DNA from: Faecalicatena orotica
Lineage (GTDB): Bacteria; Bacillota; Clostridia; Lachnospirales; Lachnospiraceae
Length of the DNA stretch: 64,000 bases
Direction of reading: 5' to 3'
NCBI RefSeq assembly: GCF_003149245.1
Contig: NZ_QGDL01000007.1
Location: 1 to 64,000 of the forward strand
In this document: positions 55,236 through 63,799 of the stretch, piece by piece
Layout: each line of letters begins with the position of its first letter
Numbering within the stretch: position 1 is the first letter of the stretch
Notes under the pieces: model-generated
Database searches by the model: none
What the model saw: the letters and a program-made list of their open reading frames with translations, nothing else
What the model was told of the DNA's origin: nothing
Made by a program: the position numbers and the translations under genes

Positions 55236-56480
55236 ATGAAAAAAATAGATAAGATATTCGAAAAGCTAGACCCCATATTGGGGAAGATCGGCAATGAAAT
55301 CCATCTTCTGGCAATCAGAGATGCATTGATGTCCATGATCCCATTTCTGGCAATTGCCGGAATATCAACTTTCTTTGGTGCAATTTTGTTTACTGAGACA
55401 AGTATAATCGGAAAATTTATGGATCCGGAAACACTGACAAACATCGGAACATTTTTTACCCGCATCAGTACCGGCACCATTAGTCTGATGTCATTAATGC
55501 TGGTAATCATGATCCCGTATTTTATGGGAAAACAGAGGGGGTATTACAATCCATTGATTCTGTCAATTACAAGTCTGTCGCTGTTCTTTGTTTTCGTACC
55601 ATTAGCAGGCGGATATGATTATTTTGGCACGCAGGGAGCATTACTTGCAATGATCATCGGGTTAACATCTTCAGAGTTGTTTATAAAGCTGTCAAAAAAT
55701 AAGAAGTTAAGAATTAATGTAGGCGATAACGTTCCAGAAGCAGTTAAAAACTCATTCAATACAGTTATTATCATCATCATTCTAATTTGTTTATACTCAT
55801 TGATTGCTACTGTATTATCAGTTGCAACAGGAATGGAAGCAATTGCATTGATTTGTGATATCTTACAGAAGCCTCTTGTCAGTGTTGGAGCAACACTTCC
55901 CGGTGCGATTATTTACACATTGGTACAGACAATCCTGTTCTCATTCGGGATTCATCCCGGTGCCGTCGTGGCTCCTATTGAGACCGCATTTGTTACGGCA
56001 ATGGATCAGGGAAGGATAATCAATTATTCATTTGTAACAACATTTGGACAAATGGGAGGTACGGGCGCCTGCCTCGGATTATTAATTGTTTTGATGTTCC
56101 TTTCTAAGAGAAAAGAGTTAAAGGTAGTGGGCAGACTTTCTGCAATAGCGGATATATTTAATATTAATGAACCATTATCATTTGGTATTCCGATTGTATT
56201 TAACCCAACTTTAATTATTCCATTTATTGTTTGCCCGTTATTTAATATCATTCTGGCATATGCGGCAACAGCAGCAGGCTTTATGTCAGTGTTTACAAAT
56301 GTGATAACATGGTCTACACCGGCATTCTTCAAAGGATATATTGCAAGTAACGGTGACATTCGGGCCGTAATTATGGAACTTATCTGTCTGGTATGTGATA
56401 TTTTAATCTGGCTGCTCTTTGTGAGAATGTACGAAAGACAGCTTAATAAAGCAGACGTTGCATCAAATTCTGCTGACTAA
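55236..56480 (+). CDS. PTS cellobiose/lactose-type EIIC permease
   Basis: 414 aa from ATG at 55236 (CGGAGGAGAAGAG upstream). About ten membrane helices. Family marks are IRDALMSMIPFLAIAG, SFGIHPGAVVAPI, FVTTFGQMGGTGACLGLL and NINEPLSFGIPIVFNP. The glycoside is brought in while being phosphorylated at C6 by EIIB. Next to EIIB and EIIA genes. Confidence 0.95.
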   Translation: MKKIDKIFEKLDPILGKIGNEIHLLAIRDALMSMIPFLAIAGISTFFGAILFTETSIIGKFMDPETLTNIGTFFTRISTGTISLMSLMLVIMIPYFMGKQRGYYNPLILSITSLSLFFVFVPLAGGYDYFGTQGALLAMIIGLTSSELFIKLSKNKKLRINVGDNVPEAVKNSFNTVIIIIILICLYSLIATVLSVATGMEAIALICDILQKPLVSVGATLPGAIIYTLVQTILFSFGIHPGAVVAPIETAFVTAMDQGRIINYSFVTTFGQMGGTGACLGLLIVLMFLSKRKELKVVGRLSAIADIFNINEPLSFGIPIVFNPTLIIPFIVCPLFNIILAYAATAAGFMSVFTNVITWSTPAFFKGYIASNGDIRAVIMELICLVCDILIWLLFVRMYERQLNKADVASNSAD

Positions 56481-56494
56481 AGGAGGAAAACGTT

Positions 56495-56806
56495 ATGGTA
56501 CGTATCATTGTTTGTTGTTCACAGGGGATGTCTTCAAGTGCTTTGATGCAAAAAATGAGAAGCTACATAACCAATGCAGGGGTTGATGCGGAGGTAAAGG
56601 CTGCTACAACCTCCCAGATTATGTCCGCAGAAATGGATTTTGATATTGTGATGCTGGGACCTCAGATTAGATTCGAAAAGAAAAAACTTCAGGCGGCTTT
56701 TCCGGATAAAGTTATTGAGGTTATTCCGATGCAGTCTTATGGCCGTCTGGACGGTGAAGGGGTTGTAAAATTTGGTTTACGTCTCCTGGAAGAAAAGAAA
56801 GGTTAA
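56495..56806 (+). CDS. PTS cellobiose-type EIIB component
   Basis: 103 aa, ATG after AAAGGAGGAAAACGTT. Rossmann-like fold with phospho-Cys in MVRIIVCCSQGMSSSALM (Cys8 by family alignment). Transfers phosphate from EIIA to the sugar bound in EIIC. Confidence 0.95.
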   Translation: MVRIIVCCSQGMSSSALMQKMRSYITNAGVDAEVKAATTSQIMSAEMDFDIVMLGPQIRFEKKKLQAAFPDKVIEVIPMQSYGRLDGEGVVKFGLRLLEEKKG

Positions 56807-56810
56807 TAGT

Positions 56811-57155
56811 ATGGAAAAGCAGAATAGTTTAGAAACAGGACTAGAAACATTTGAAGATAATGTTATGGCATTGATCACAAATGGAGGAAGTGCAAAATCT
56901 GAATATGTGAAGGCAATTCAGTATTCCCGGGAAGGAAAGTTTGAAAAAGCCAATGAGATTTATGAAAATGCTACAAAGATGTATGATCAGGCACACAGTG
57001 TCCATTTTTCAATGATAGGTATGGAAAATATGGTACCCCGGAATCAAATGGAGAGTCTGCTTCTGATTCATGCAGAAGATCAGTTAAATAGCGCCGAAAC
57101 ATTTAAAATACTATATGAGGAATTTAAAGAGTTATATAAGATGATCAGAAACTAA
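56811..57155 (+). CDS. PTS lactose/cellobiose-type EIIA component
   Basis: 114 aa from ATG at 56811. Three-helix EIIA with the phospho-His in LLLIHAEDQLNSAETF (His87). A longer reading from 56772 overlaps the EIIB gene and has no site. Feeds phosphate from HPr to EIIB. Confidence 0.93.
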   Translation: MEKQNSLETGLETFEDNVMALITNGGSAKSEYVKAIQYSREGKFEKANEIYENATKMYDQAHSVHFSMIGMENMVPRNQMESLLLIHAEDQLNSAETFKILYEEFKELYKMIRN

Positions 57156-57189
57156 ATATATTATACATCAGGTTTTAGGAGGAAAAAAA

Positions 57190-58179
57190 TTGAAAATTGG
57201 AATTGCAGGTTCTGGAATGATAGTTCGCTATGTTCTGGAAAACGTATGGAACGAGGTCGGGAACATAGAAGCGAAAGCCATTTGGTGTCGTGATGCAGAG
57301 CGTGATGTGGCAGAAAACATTGCAGGAGATTATAGCATTAAAGATATTTATGAAGACTATGATGAGTTCTTAAAAGATAACAGTTTTGATTTTGTATATA
57401 TTGGGCTTGTCAATTCATTGCATTACGAGTATTCGCTGAAGGCAATCAAGGCGGGCAAAAGTGTTATTTGTGAAAAACCATTTACGTCAACGGCAAAGCA
57501 GGCGAAAGAACTTCTGGATGCAGCCAGAGAAAATCATGTATATGTGTTTGAATCAATTCTGCCCTGGTATTCGGATAACTATGATGAAATTAAGAACAGA
57601 TTACCGGAGGTTGGGGACATTAAGCTGATCCAGTGTAATTTCTCACAGTATTCCCGCAGATATGCTGGTTATCTAAATGGAACAGTACTGCCGGTATTTA
57701 ATCCACTTTTGGATGGTGGCGCTTTATATGATATTGGTGTGTATAGCATTCATTGGGTTATGGGACTTGCCGGTGTACCGGAAAAGACAGCTTACTTCCC
57801 GAATATAGGATATAACGGCATTGATACATCTGGAATATTGGTTATGGATTACGGCAGCTTTAAAGCTGTATGTACTTCGGCTAAAGACTCGGCGTCCCCG
57901 GGATGCTGCATGGTACAGGGAGATAAGGGCTGTATTGTGATGCATTCCCATCCGGGAGAATGTCACAAGATTGAACTTACATTAAACGGGGCAGACCCAG
58001 TATGTCTGGACAAAGCGCCTCTGGGTGAACCCTTTGTGAATGTATATGAGAGAATCCTGCCAATTGTAGAGAAAGATGAATATGATGTATGTTATGCAAT
58101 GATGGATAAAGTCATTGAAGTCATGCAGGTGATGGAAGATGCCAGAAAAGGGGCCGGAATTAAATTTTCCTGTGATTAA
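57190..58179 (+). CDS. Gfo/Idh/MocA family oxidoreductase
   Basis: 329 aa from TTG at 57190, nine bases after GGAGG. Rossmann start MKIGIAGSGMIVRYVLENVW, the family's EKP motif in ICEKPFTSTAKQAKELLDAA, and catalytic Asp/His in GGALYDIGVYSIHWVMG. Such enzymes oxidise or epimerise sugar hydroxyls with NAD(H), often making 3-keto sugars. Together with lactonase and aldo/keto reductases it hints that the imported sugar is oxidised or reduced before central metabolism. Confidence 0.93.
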   Translation: MKIGIAGSGMIVRYVLENVWNEVGNIEAKAIWCRDAERDVAENIAGDYSIKDIYEDYDEFLKDNSFDFVYIGLVNSLHYEYSLKAIKAGKSVICEKPFTSTAKQAKELLDAARENHVYVFESILPWYSDNYDEIKNRLPEVGDIKLIQCNFSQYSRRYAGYLNGTVLPVFNPLLDGGALYDIGVYSIHWVMGLAGVPEKTAYFPNIGYNGIDTSGILVMDYGSFKAVCTSAKDSASPGCCMVQGDKGCIVMHSHPGECHKIELTLNGADPVCLDKAPLGEPFVNVYERILPIVEKDEYDVCYAMMDKVIEVMQVMEDARKGAGIKFSCD

Positions 58180-58226
58180 TTTAGTCATAATGTGAAAAAT
58201 AAAATTAATAGAAAGAGGTAATTGAA

Positions 58227-59249
58227 ATGAAAAAAGTACTTATTGTTGGCGGAACAGGAACTATATCGGAACCGGTTGCCAAAATGCTGGCAAAAGATAA
58301 AGAAGTAGAATTGTACCTTCTTACAAGAACAGGGGCATCGAATGGACTGCCCAATACCGTAAAATACATCAAAGCTGACATAAAAGCAAATCCGGATGAT
58401 GTAAAGGAACAAATAAAGGACATGTCTTTTGATTCAGTAATAGACTTTATTATTATGAATTTAGAAGATGCCCGAAACAGCACAGATATTTTTAAAAATC
58501 ATACAAGGCAGTTTATTTTAATCAGTACTGTAGATGCACTGGATCATCGTTTTAACTGTCTGGTAGACGAGTCTATGCCATATGGAAACCAGTACTATGA
58601 TTACGGCCAGAACAAAGAAGCTGTAGAAAAATATTTTTTGGATGAGTGTAAAAGAGGTTTCCCTGTTACAATTGTAAGGCCTACTCAAACATATTCCAAA
58701 AACAGAATTCCTCTCAGCATTAAGGGAAAGTCATGCTGGAGTGTGGTTGAGCGTATGCTGCAGGGAAAAGAGGTCATTATTCACGGAGATGGACAGGGGC
58801 TGTGGGCGAGTACTCATGCAGAAGACTTTGCACCTTTGTTTTGTCCTTTGGTAGGCCGGAAAGAAGCAATTGGAGAGATATTTCAGGTGATGAATCCAGA
58901 GCCCATGACCTGGGACATGATTTATCAGAATCTGGCTGACTTACTTGGTGTCGAATATAAACCAGTATATATTAGCACATATCTTTTGGATGAATCTAAA
59001 GTATATGGCTGGAAAGGCTCTATTCATGGGGACAAGCATTTTTCATGTTTGTTTGACATTTCAAAAGCAAAGCAATTTTGTCCGGAATATTCTCCAAAGA
59101 TAGACATTCGCACAGGTCTTAAAATGTTTCTGGATTATATGGATGAAAATCCACAGCTTAAAGTTACAGATCCGCAATTTGATGAATGGTGTGACAAAAC
59201 AATTGCCCGTTATAAAGAATGCATGGGTGAATTCATAAAAGATATATAA
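58227..59249 (+). CDS. NAD-dependent epimerase/dehydratase (extended SDR)
   Basis: 340 aa, ATG after AAAGAGGTAATTGAA. Cofactor loop VLIVGGTGTISEPVAKML; YxxxK-like YDYGQNKEAVEKYF; TIVRPTQTYSKNRIP; HGDGQGLWASTHAEDFA. Looks like the sugar-nucleotide epimerase/isoflavone reductase-like group. No nucleotidyltransferase is nearby, so the substrate may be a sugar or sugar phosphate. Confidence 0.9.
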   Translation: MKKVLIVGGTGTISEPVAKMLAKDKEVELYLLTRTGASNGLPNTVKYIKADIKANPDDVKEQIKDMSFDSVIDFIIMNLEDARNSTDIFKNHTRQFILISTVDALDHRFNCLVDESMPYGNQYYDYGQNKEAVEKYFLDECKRGFPVTIVRPTQTYSKNRIPLSIKGKSCWSVVERMLQGKEVIIHGDGQGLWASTHAEDFAPLFCPLVGRKEAIGEIFQVMNPEPMTWDMIYQNLADLLGVEYKPVYISTYLLDESKVYGWKGSIHGDKHFSCLFDISKAKQFCPEYSPKIDIRTGLKMFLDYMDENPQLKVTDPQFDEWCDKTIARYKECMGEFIKDI

Positions 59250-59262
59250 TGAGAGGAATATA

Positions 59263-60231
59263 ATGGAAAGGGAGCAGATGGCGCTTTATCTGACTGCATA
59301 TGGAAATGCGGAACAAAAAGATAAAGGTATTGTGAGATTAGTATTTAACAGAGTGAATGGAAGCATCCGGAAAGAAAGCACTTACCCCTTAAATGGAAAA
59401 GCAAATATGGTAATTGATTTACCAGATCAATTGATTGTTTCAGTAAAGGGACCGGAGAAAACAACATTGGATTTCTATGGAAAAAACGGCATAAAAATGC
59501 GGGAAGTCGCGACAGATTTATTTTATAGCTTTGCCTCTCCGGCAGAAGGAGGATTCCTGCTTGCCAGTTATGAAAGCGGAGCAGATAGTTTTTATGATTT
59601 AACAGCAGATCAAATCCGAAAAACAGTTGTACATAAAAGGGAGGGATATGAGAAGGCGGGAAAATCACACTTCATTCACCACATGGAAGATGGAAGATGC
59701 ATATCTGTAGAAAATAGTTTACAGCAGATTTATGTATATAAAGATGAAGGTCTGGAAATAGAAGATGTAATTAATTTTCCCCAATATGCAGAGAAGAATA
59801 TTCGTCTGCTGGCTTTTTCACAGCACCATCAGAAAGCATATCTTAACACAGAACTTACAAATGAAATTATTGTTTTAGACACAAAAGAGTTTGCAATAAT
59901 AAAAGAAATCAAAATGACGGATGAAAAGGAAGTTTTCAGTGGCGGTCATGCGATTCGGGAAGATGAGAAACTTTTATGTACGGCATTGAGAGGAAAAAAT
60001 GTAATTGTTGTTTCAGAGATATGTGACGATGGCATACCAGATATTAAGTATGAATTTTCTTGTGGTAAAACGCCAAGAGATTTAAAATTTATTGGAGACT
60101 ATTTACTTGTAAGCTGTACAGACAGTAATTGTGTGGAAGTATATCAGGTAACCGGGGAAAAAGCGTATAAGATAGATGAAGCAGAAGTATTTCAGCCAAT
60201 TACATTTGCGATCGATGGGGAAAGGAAATAA
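59263..60231 (+). CDS. Beta-propeller protein, lactonase (6-phosphogluconolactonase)-like
   Basis: 322 aa, ATG after AGAGGAATATA. The start LYLTAYGNAEQKDKGIVRLV resembles the first blade of the YbhE-type seven-bladed lactonase family, and repeated blade-like segments follow (ADSFYDLTADQIR, QIYVYKDEGLEIED, NEIIVLDTKEF, GKTPRDLKFIGDYLLVSCTD). No signal peptide. Lactonase activity would follow oxidation of a sugar to a lactone by the dehydrogenases next to it; this is inference. Confidence 0.65.
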   Translation: MEREQMALYLTAYGNAEQKDKGIVRLVFNRVNGSIRKESTYPLNGKANMVIDLPDQLIVSVKGPEKTTLDFYGKNGIKMREVATDLFYSFASPAEGGFLLASYESGADSFYDLTADQIRKTVVHKREGYEKAGKSHFIHHMEDGRCISVENSLQQIYVYKDEGLEIEDVINFPQYAEKNIRLLAFSQHHQKAYLNTELTNEIIVLDTKEFAIIKEIKMTDEKEVFSGGHAIREDEKLLCTALRGKNVIVVSEICDDGIPDIKYEFSCGKTPRDLKFIGDYLLVSCTDSNCVEVYQVTGEKAYKIDEAEVFQPITFAIDGERK

Positions 60232-60235
60232 AAAA

Positions 60236-61084
60236 ATGAATAAGGCAACAGATACATTTACTCTGAAAAATGGAGTAGAGATACCCTGCATTGGGTTTGG
60301 GACATGGCAGACTCCAGATAATGAGGCCGCGTACACAGCAATTGAAACAGCAATTGCAGCAGGCTACCGTCATATTGATACTGCGAAGATTTATAAGAAC
60401 GAAGAAAGTGTCGGTAATGCTATAAAGAAATCCATAGTTCCCCGTGAAGAATTATTTATTACAGGAAAAGTGTGGAATACGGACCGCGGATATGAAACAA
60501 CCCTCATGGCATGTAAAGAATCATTAAAGAAAATGCAGTTGGAGTATTTTGATTTGTATCTCATACACTGGCCAGCTTCTTTTAATAATTATGAGAATTG
60601 GGAACAGATTAATGTGGATACATGGAAAGCAATGACAGACCTGTATAAAGCCGGAATGGTAAAGTCAATAGGCGTATCTAATTTTATGCCGCATCATTTA
60701 AGGGCATTAATGGACATGGAAATTGTGCCGATGGTAAACCAGATTGAGTTCCATCCGGGACAAATGGAACAAGAGACTGTTCATTTCTGCAGAAAATACA
60801 ACATCGTTGTGGAGGCATATAGTCCGCTTGGAACAGGCTGGATGCTTGATAATGCAGTTTTAAAGTCGATTGGTAAAAAATACAATAAAACGGCTGCACA
60901 AATTTGTCTGAGATGGGCTGTACAAAACAAGGTAATTCCTTTGCCCAAATCAATAACACCTGACAGAATTAAGGAAAATATTCAAATATTTGATTTCGAA
61001 TTGAGTGCGGACGATATGGATGTAATCAACTCAATGGAATACTTTGCGGGATCAGGACATCATCCAGATTCCATGAAGGAATAG
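60236..61084 (+). CDS. Aldo/keto reductase (2,5-diketo-gluconate reductase-like)
   Basis: 282 aa from ATG at 60236 (AAAGGAAATAAAAAA). AKR5-type: IPCIGFGTWQTPDNEAAYTA, catalytic set HIDTAKIYKNEESVG, TGKVWN, LYLIHWPASF. Cofactor-binding VIPLPKSITPDRIKEN at the C-terminus. This is the kind that reduces keto-sugars. Last gene of the operon. Confidence 0.92.
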   Translation: MNKATDTFTLKNGVEIPCIGFGTWQTPDNEAAYTAIETAIAAGYRHIDTAKIYKNEESVGNAIKKSIVPREELFITGKVWNTDRGYETTLMACKESLKKMQLEYFDLYLIHWPASFNNYENWEQINVDTWKAMTDLYKAGMVKSIGVSNFMPHHLRALMDMEIVPMVNQIEFHPGQMEQETVHFCRKYNIVVEAYSPLGTGWMLDNAVLKSIGKKYNKTAAQICLRWAVQNKVIPLPKSITPDRIKENIQIFDFELSADDMDVINSMEYFAGSGHHPDSMKE

Positions 61085-61160
61085 GGCGCTGGAAAAGTGT
61101 ATAAAAAATTTATGATGTATGCGATGGGCTGGAATATAAATTAGAAGCCATAGTAAAAAC

Positions 61161-61218
61161 AAGAATATCTTATGAAAGCTTAGATGCCCAAAGGCACAAG
61201 ACTTCATAGGATATTCTT
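61161..61218. terminator. Long inverted repeat between the PTS locus and XRE gene
   Basis: AAGAATATCTTATGAA pairs with TTCATAGGATATTCTT over 17 bp (one G-U). Flanked by AAAAAC on the left and ATTTTG on the right, so it can end transcripts from both sides of this convergent gap. Confidence 0.6.
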
Positions 61219-61278
61219 ATTTTGTGGGAAGGGGCTTAAAAATCGGTATTAACCGACATCCTCCTTTTCAATAGTATT

Positions 61279-61632
61279 TTACATATCTTTTATAAATTTC
61301 AAAATCTTTATCATCTTATCCTGCTCCTCCACAGAAAACTGATGCACAATATTCAAAAGCTCGGCATCCCGGGCTTCGGAGCGTTTTTTCTCGTCTGTAT
61401 CAGCATCCCCGGTGTATTCCCCGGCATTTAAGATAGAATCCAGAGTTACATTGCATAGTTTTGCGTAATATAAAAGAACGCGAAGATTTAATTTAGCGCG
61501 GTTATTTTCAATATTGCTGATAAATGATACCGTACAGCCAAGGTCATTGGCTATTTGTTCCTGCGTATAAGAATGCTCTATCCTGAGCCGTTTCAATTCC
61601 ATTCCCACTTTACTCAAATCCTGCTGTTCCAT
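61279..61632 (-). CDS. XRE family transcriptional regulator
   Basis: 117 aa from ATG at 61632 (GGGAGTGAAAGCA upstream); the ATG at 61647 overlaps that site. HTH: LKRLRIEHSYTQEQIANDLG, then SFISNIENNRAKLNLRVLL. A short acidic linker and a C-terminal helix (FSVEEQDKMIKILKFIKDM) for dimerisation. Divergent from the HTH-Uma2 gene across a 29-bp inverted repeat, which it may bind. Confidence 0.9.
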   Translation of the reverse strand: MEQQDLSKVGMELKRLRIEHSYTQEQIANDLGCTVSFISNIENNRAKLNLRVLLYYAKLCNVTLDSILNAGEYTGDADTDEKKRSEARDAELLNIVHQFSVEEQDKMIKILKFIKDM

Positions 61633-61702
61633 TGCTTTCACTCCCATCTATATTACAGTTTATCTGCTCCGGATACGTTTGGCAGTATGAACCGTAATTG
61701 AT

Positions 61703-61787
61703 CTATACTAATAAGTATATTTTAGTATACTTAACAGTTGAAAACAACCAGTTTATTTAGTATAATAAAATATACTTATCAGTATAG
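61703..61787. promoter_or_regulatory. 29-bp inverted repeat, likely operator pair of the divergent XRE/HTH-Uma2 genes
   Basis: Arms at 61703-61731 and 61759-61787 match in 27 of 29 positions. Each arm contains AAGTATA/TATACTT-type half-sites. They sit between the two divergent starts with a TATAAT-like TAGTATAATAAA in the second arm. It looks like a repressor-binding array rather than a terminator. Confidence 0.65.
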
Positions 61788-61856
61788 GGAGAAAAACTTG
61801 GGATGGAGATTCGGGAGATATTAGATTTATAAAGAAAAGATCAGGAGGTGAGCATT

Positions 61857-62624
61857 ATGACTATTCAGGAAATGAAACAGTTGATGCAGGAGCGGGGATA
61901 TACTTATGCCCAAATTGCAGATTTATCAGGTGTTCCGCTTGGAACGGTACAGAAGATTTTTAATGGGGAAACTAAAGGTTTAAGGTATGATATACTTACT
62001 GCACTTGAGGGGATATTTAAGGAACCGATGGCAGTGATGGAGAGCTGCGCGGCTTACGGGGAGGAAAAAAAGCCCGGTATGTATACCATAGAGGATTACC
62101 GCGCACTGCCGGAGGAGCAGAGAGTGGAGCTGATAGACGGATATTTTTATGATATGGCGGCACCTACGACCTTCCATCAGTTGATAGCAGGCGAGGTATA
62201 CCGCCAGATTGCAAACTATATCATAGATCAGGGAGGTGCATGTACGCCGTTTATCTCTCCGATTGATGTCCAGCTTGATAATGATGAAAAGACCATGATT
62301 CAGCCGGATGTGATTATTGTGTGTAAGCCTGATCAGATTGAAAGGCGTAATATCATGGGAGCGCCGGATTTTGTTCTGGAGGTTATTTCACCGGGAACCA
62401 AGAGAAGGGACCATGTCGTCAAGTTATTTAAATATGAACAGGCAGGTGTCCGGGAATATTGGATTGTAGACCCCTATAAGAAGAGGGTACTGGTGTACTT
62501 TTTCCAGCGTGAAGCTTCCCCTGTGATTTATCCGATTGACGCGGACATTCCGGTAAATATCTATGAAGGAAAGCTGACGATTAAGTTTCAACAGATTGCC
62601 AAATGGGGAGAGCAGGAGGATTAA
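61857..62624 (+). CDS. HTH-Uma2 fusion protein
   Basis: 255 aa from ATG at 61857, eight bases after AGGAGG; a GTG at 61848 lies at the edge of the site. Residues 1-65 are an XRE-like HTH (MQERGYTYAQIADLSGVPLG, TVQKIFNGETKG). Residues ~75-245 are a full Uma2 domain: RVELIDGYFYDMAAP, IQPDVIIVCKPDQI, GAPDFVLEVISPGTKRRDH and QAGVREYWIVDPYKK. It is a paralogue of 4854-5402. The HTH suggests DNA-targeted action or autoregulation. Confidence 0.9.
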   Translation: MTIQEMKQLMQERGYTYAQIADLSGVPLGTVQKIFNGETKGLRYDILTALEGIFKEPMAVMESCAAYGEEKKPGMYTIEDYRALPEEQRVELIDGYFYDMAAPTTFHQLIAGEVYRQIANYIIDQGGACTPFISPIDVQLDNDEKTMIQPDVIIVCKPDQIERRNIMGAPDFVLEVISPGTKRRDHVVKLFKYEQAGVREYWIVDPYKKRVLVYFFQREASPVIYPIDADIPVNIYEGKLTIKFQQIAKWGEQED

Positions 62625-62625
62625 C

Positions 62626-62967
62626 ATGAAAATACAGATTTTTGGCACAAATAAATGTTTTGACACGAAGAAGGCCATGCGCTATTTCAAAGAACGGAAT
62701 ATAAAGTATCAGTTTATTGATATGAAAGAAAAAGGAATGAGTAAGGGCGAATACAATAGCGTAAAGCAGTCAGTAGGCGGACTGGATGCCATGTTGGATG
62801 AAAAATGCAAAGACAGGGACGCTCTGGCACTGATCAAATATATCGCAGACGAAGATAAAGATGACAAGGTTTTGGAAAACCAGAAGGTGCTGAAGACGCC
62901 AATCGTCCGGAATGGTAAGCAGGCAACGGTAGGGTACTGCCCTGAGATTTGGAAAGTATGGAACTGA
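62626..62967 (+). CDS. ArsC/Spx family protein
   Basis: 113 aa from ATG at 62626 (AGGAGGATTAAC). Thioredoxin-like start MKIQIFGTNKCFDTKKAMRY with a single Cys in the CxxxKKA arrangement of YffB/ArsC-like proteins; TPIVRNGKQATVGYCPEIW near the end. It lacks the Cys triad of thioredoxin-coupled arsenate reductases. No ars genes nearby, so arsenate reduction is doubtful. Confidence 0.85.
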   Translation: MKIQIFGTNKCFDTKKAMRYFKERNIKYQFIDMKEKGMSKGEYNSVKQSVGGLDAMLDEKCKDRDALALIKYIADEDKDDKVLENQKVLKTPIVRNGKQATVGYCPEIWKVWN

Positions 62968-63041
62968 ACTGGATAACAAGAAAGAAGAAAATAGGCAAGA
63001 CTGACTGTGTCAAAAGCTTGACAGATAGAGATATTGAGAAT

Positions 63042-63063
63042 ATAATTGAACAAAAGTTCAATT
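63042..63063. promoter_or_regulatory. TetR-type operator upstream of the TetR gene
   Basis: Perfect palindrome TAATTGAAC-AAAA-GTTCAATTA immediately before the TetR ribosome site. The same GAAC/GTTC half-sites occur again before the MATE gene. Confidence 0.7.
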
Positions 63064-63075
63064 ATGGAGGGCGAG

Positions 63076-63636
63076 ATGGCGCAGGTATTAAAGGAAGATA
63101 TAAATAAAAGAATACTAAAAGCTGCTCTGGAAGAATTCTATGAGAAGGGGTATAAATCAGCCGCTATGCGGAATATTGCACAGAAAGCTAAAATACCGGC
63201 GGGTCTCATTTATTCCTATTATAAAAATAAAGAGGCACTTTTTAATGCTGTTCTAAGTCCGGTCCGGTATGACTGGGAACGGGTATTGAATACAAAGGAT
63301 GATACACATAATGAGGGTGAGATATATGGTCTGAGCCGGGCCGAGACAGATTGTTTGATTCAGTTGTTTGAACATAGGAAGGAATTTATCATCCTAATGG
63401 ATAAAAGTGAGGGGACAAAATACGCACCGGAGAAAGAACGGTTTGTACTGGATATAGAAAGTCATTTAAACAGGCATCGCAGAGATGAAATTGCAGATGC
63501 AGTTTTTATCCATATTGTTGCAAGTAACTTTGCAGATGGCTTAATGCAAATTATGTATCATTATGAAGGAAAGGAATGGGCGATTATGATACTGCAAAAA
63601 TTATCGAAAATGTATTTATCGGGAATTGGTCTGTAA
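63076..63636 (+). CDS. TetR family transcriptional regulator
   Basis: 186 aa from ATG at 63076 (GGAGGGCGAG). HTH region AALEEFYEKGYKSAAMRNIA, QKAKIPAGLIYSYYKNKEAL, typical of TetR. C-terminal effector domain ends with a helix pair. Directly upstream of a MATE exporter gene, with matching palindromes on both sides, so it most likely represses both genes and responds to an exported compound. Confidence 0.93.
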   Translation: MAQVLKEDINKRILKAALEEFYEKGYKSAAMRNIAQKAKIPAGLIYSYYKNKEALFNAVLSPVRYDWERVLNTKDDTHNEGEIYGLSRAETDCLIQLFEHRKEFIILMDKSEGTKYAPEKERFVLDIESHLNRHRRDEIADAVFIHIVASNFADGLMQIMYHYEGKEWAIMILQKLSKMYLSGIGL

Positions 63637-63652
63637 GGCTGGTTCCTTTTTT

Positions 63653-63684
63653 TATTGAACAATATTGAATTAATGTTCAATATT
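63653..63684. promoter_or_regulatory. Second TetR-type operator, before the MATE gene
   Basis: TATTGAAC ... GTTCAATA with an inner AATATTGAA-N6-TTCAATATT; half-sites identical to the one before the TetR gene. Confidence 0.65.
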
Positions 63685-63799
63685 GAGGCGGGAACACGAT
63701 ATGAAGCAATAGTGTGTGTTCACGTGGTTTAGATATTATCTGGCATAAGTGTTTTACCTTTTGCCGTTAATATAAATAAAATATCAGGAGGATATTATA

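Noticed and set aside
57190-61084. DgpABC-like C-glycoside cleavage pathway
   Set aside because: A Gfo/Idh/MocA oxidoreductase is present, but the two partners (AP-endonuclease-like epimerase-fold subunit and its small companion) are absent from the operon.
62626-62967. Arsenate resistance
   Set aside because: The ArsC/Spx-like protein has only one N-terminal Cys and no arsR, arsB or acr3 neighbours, so a resistance call is not supported.
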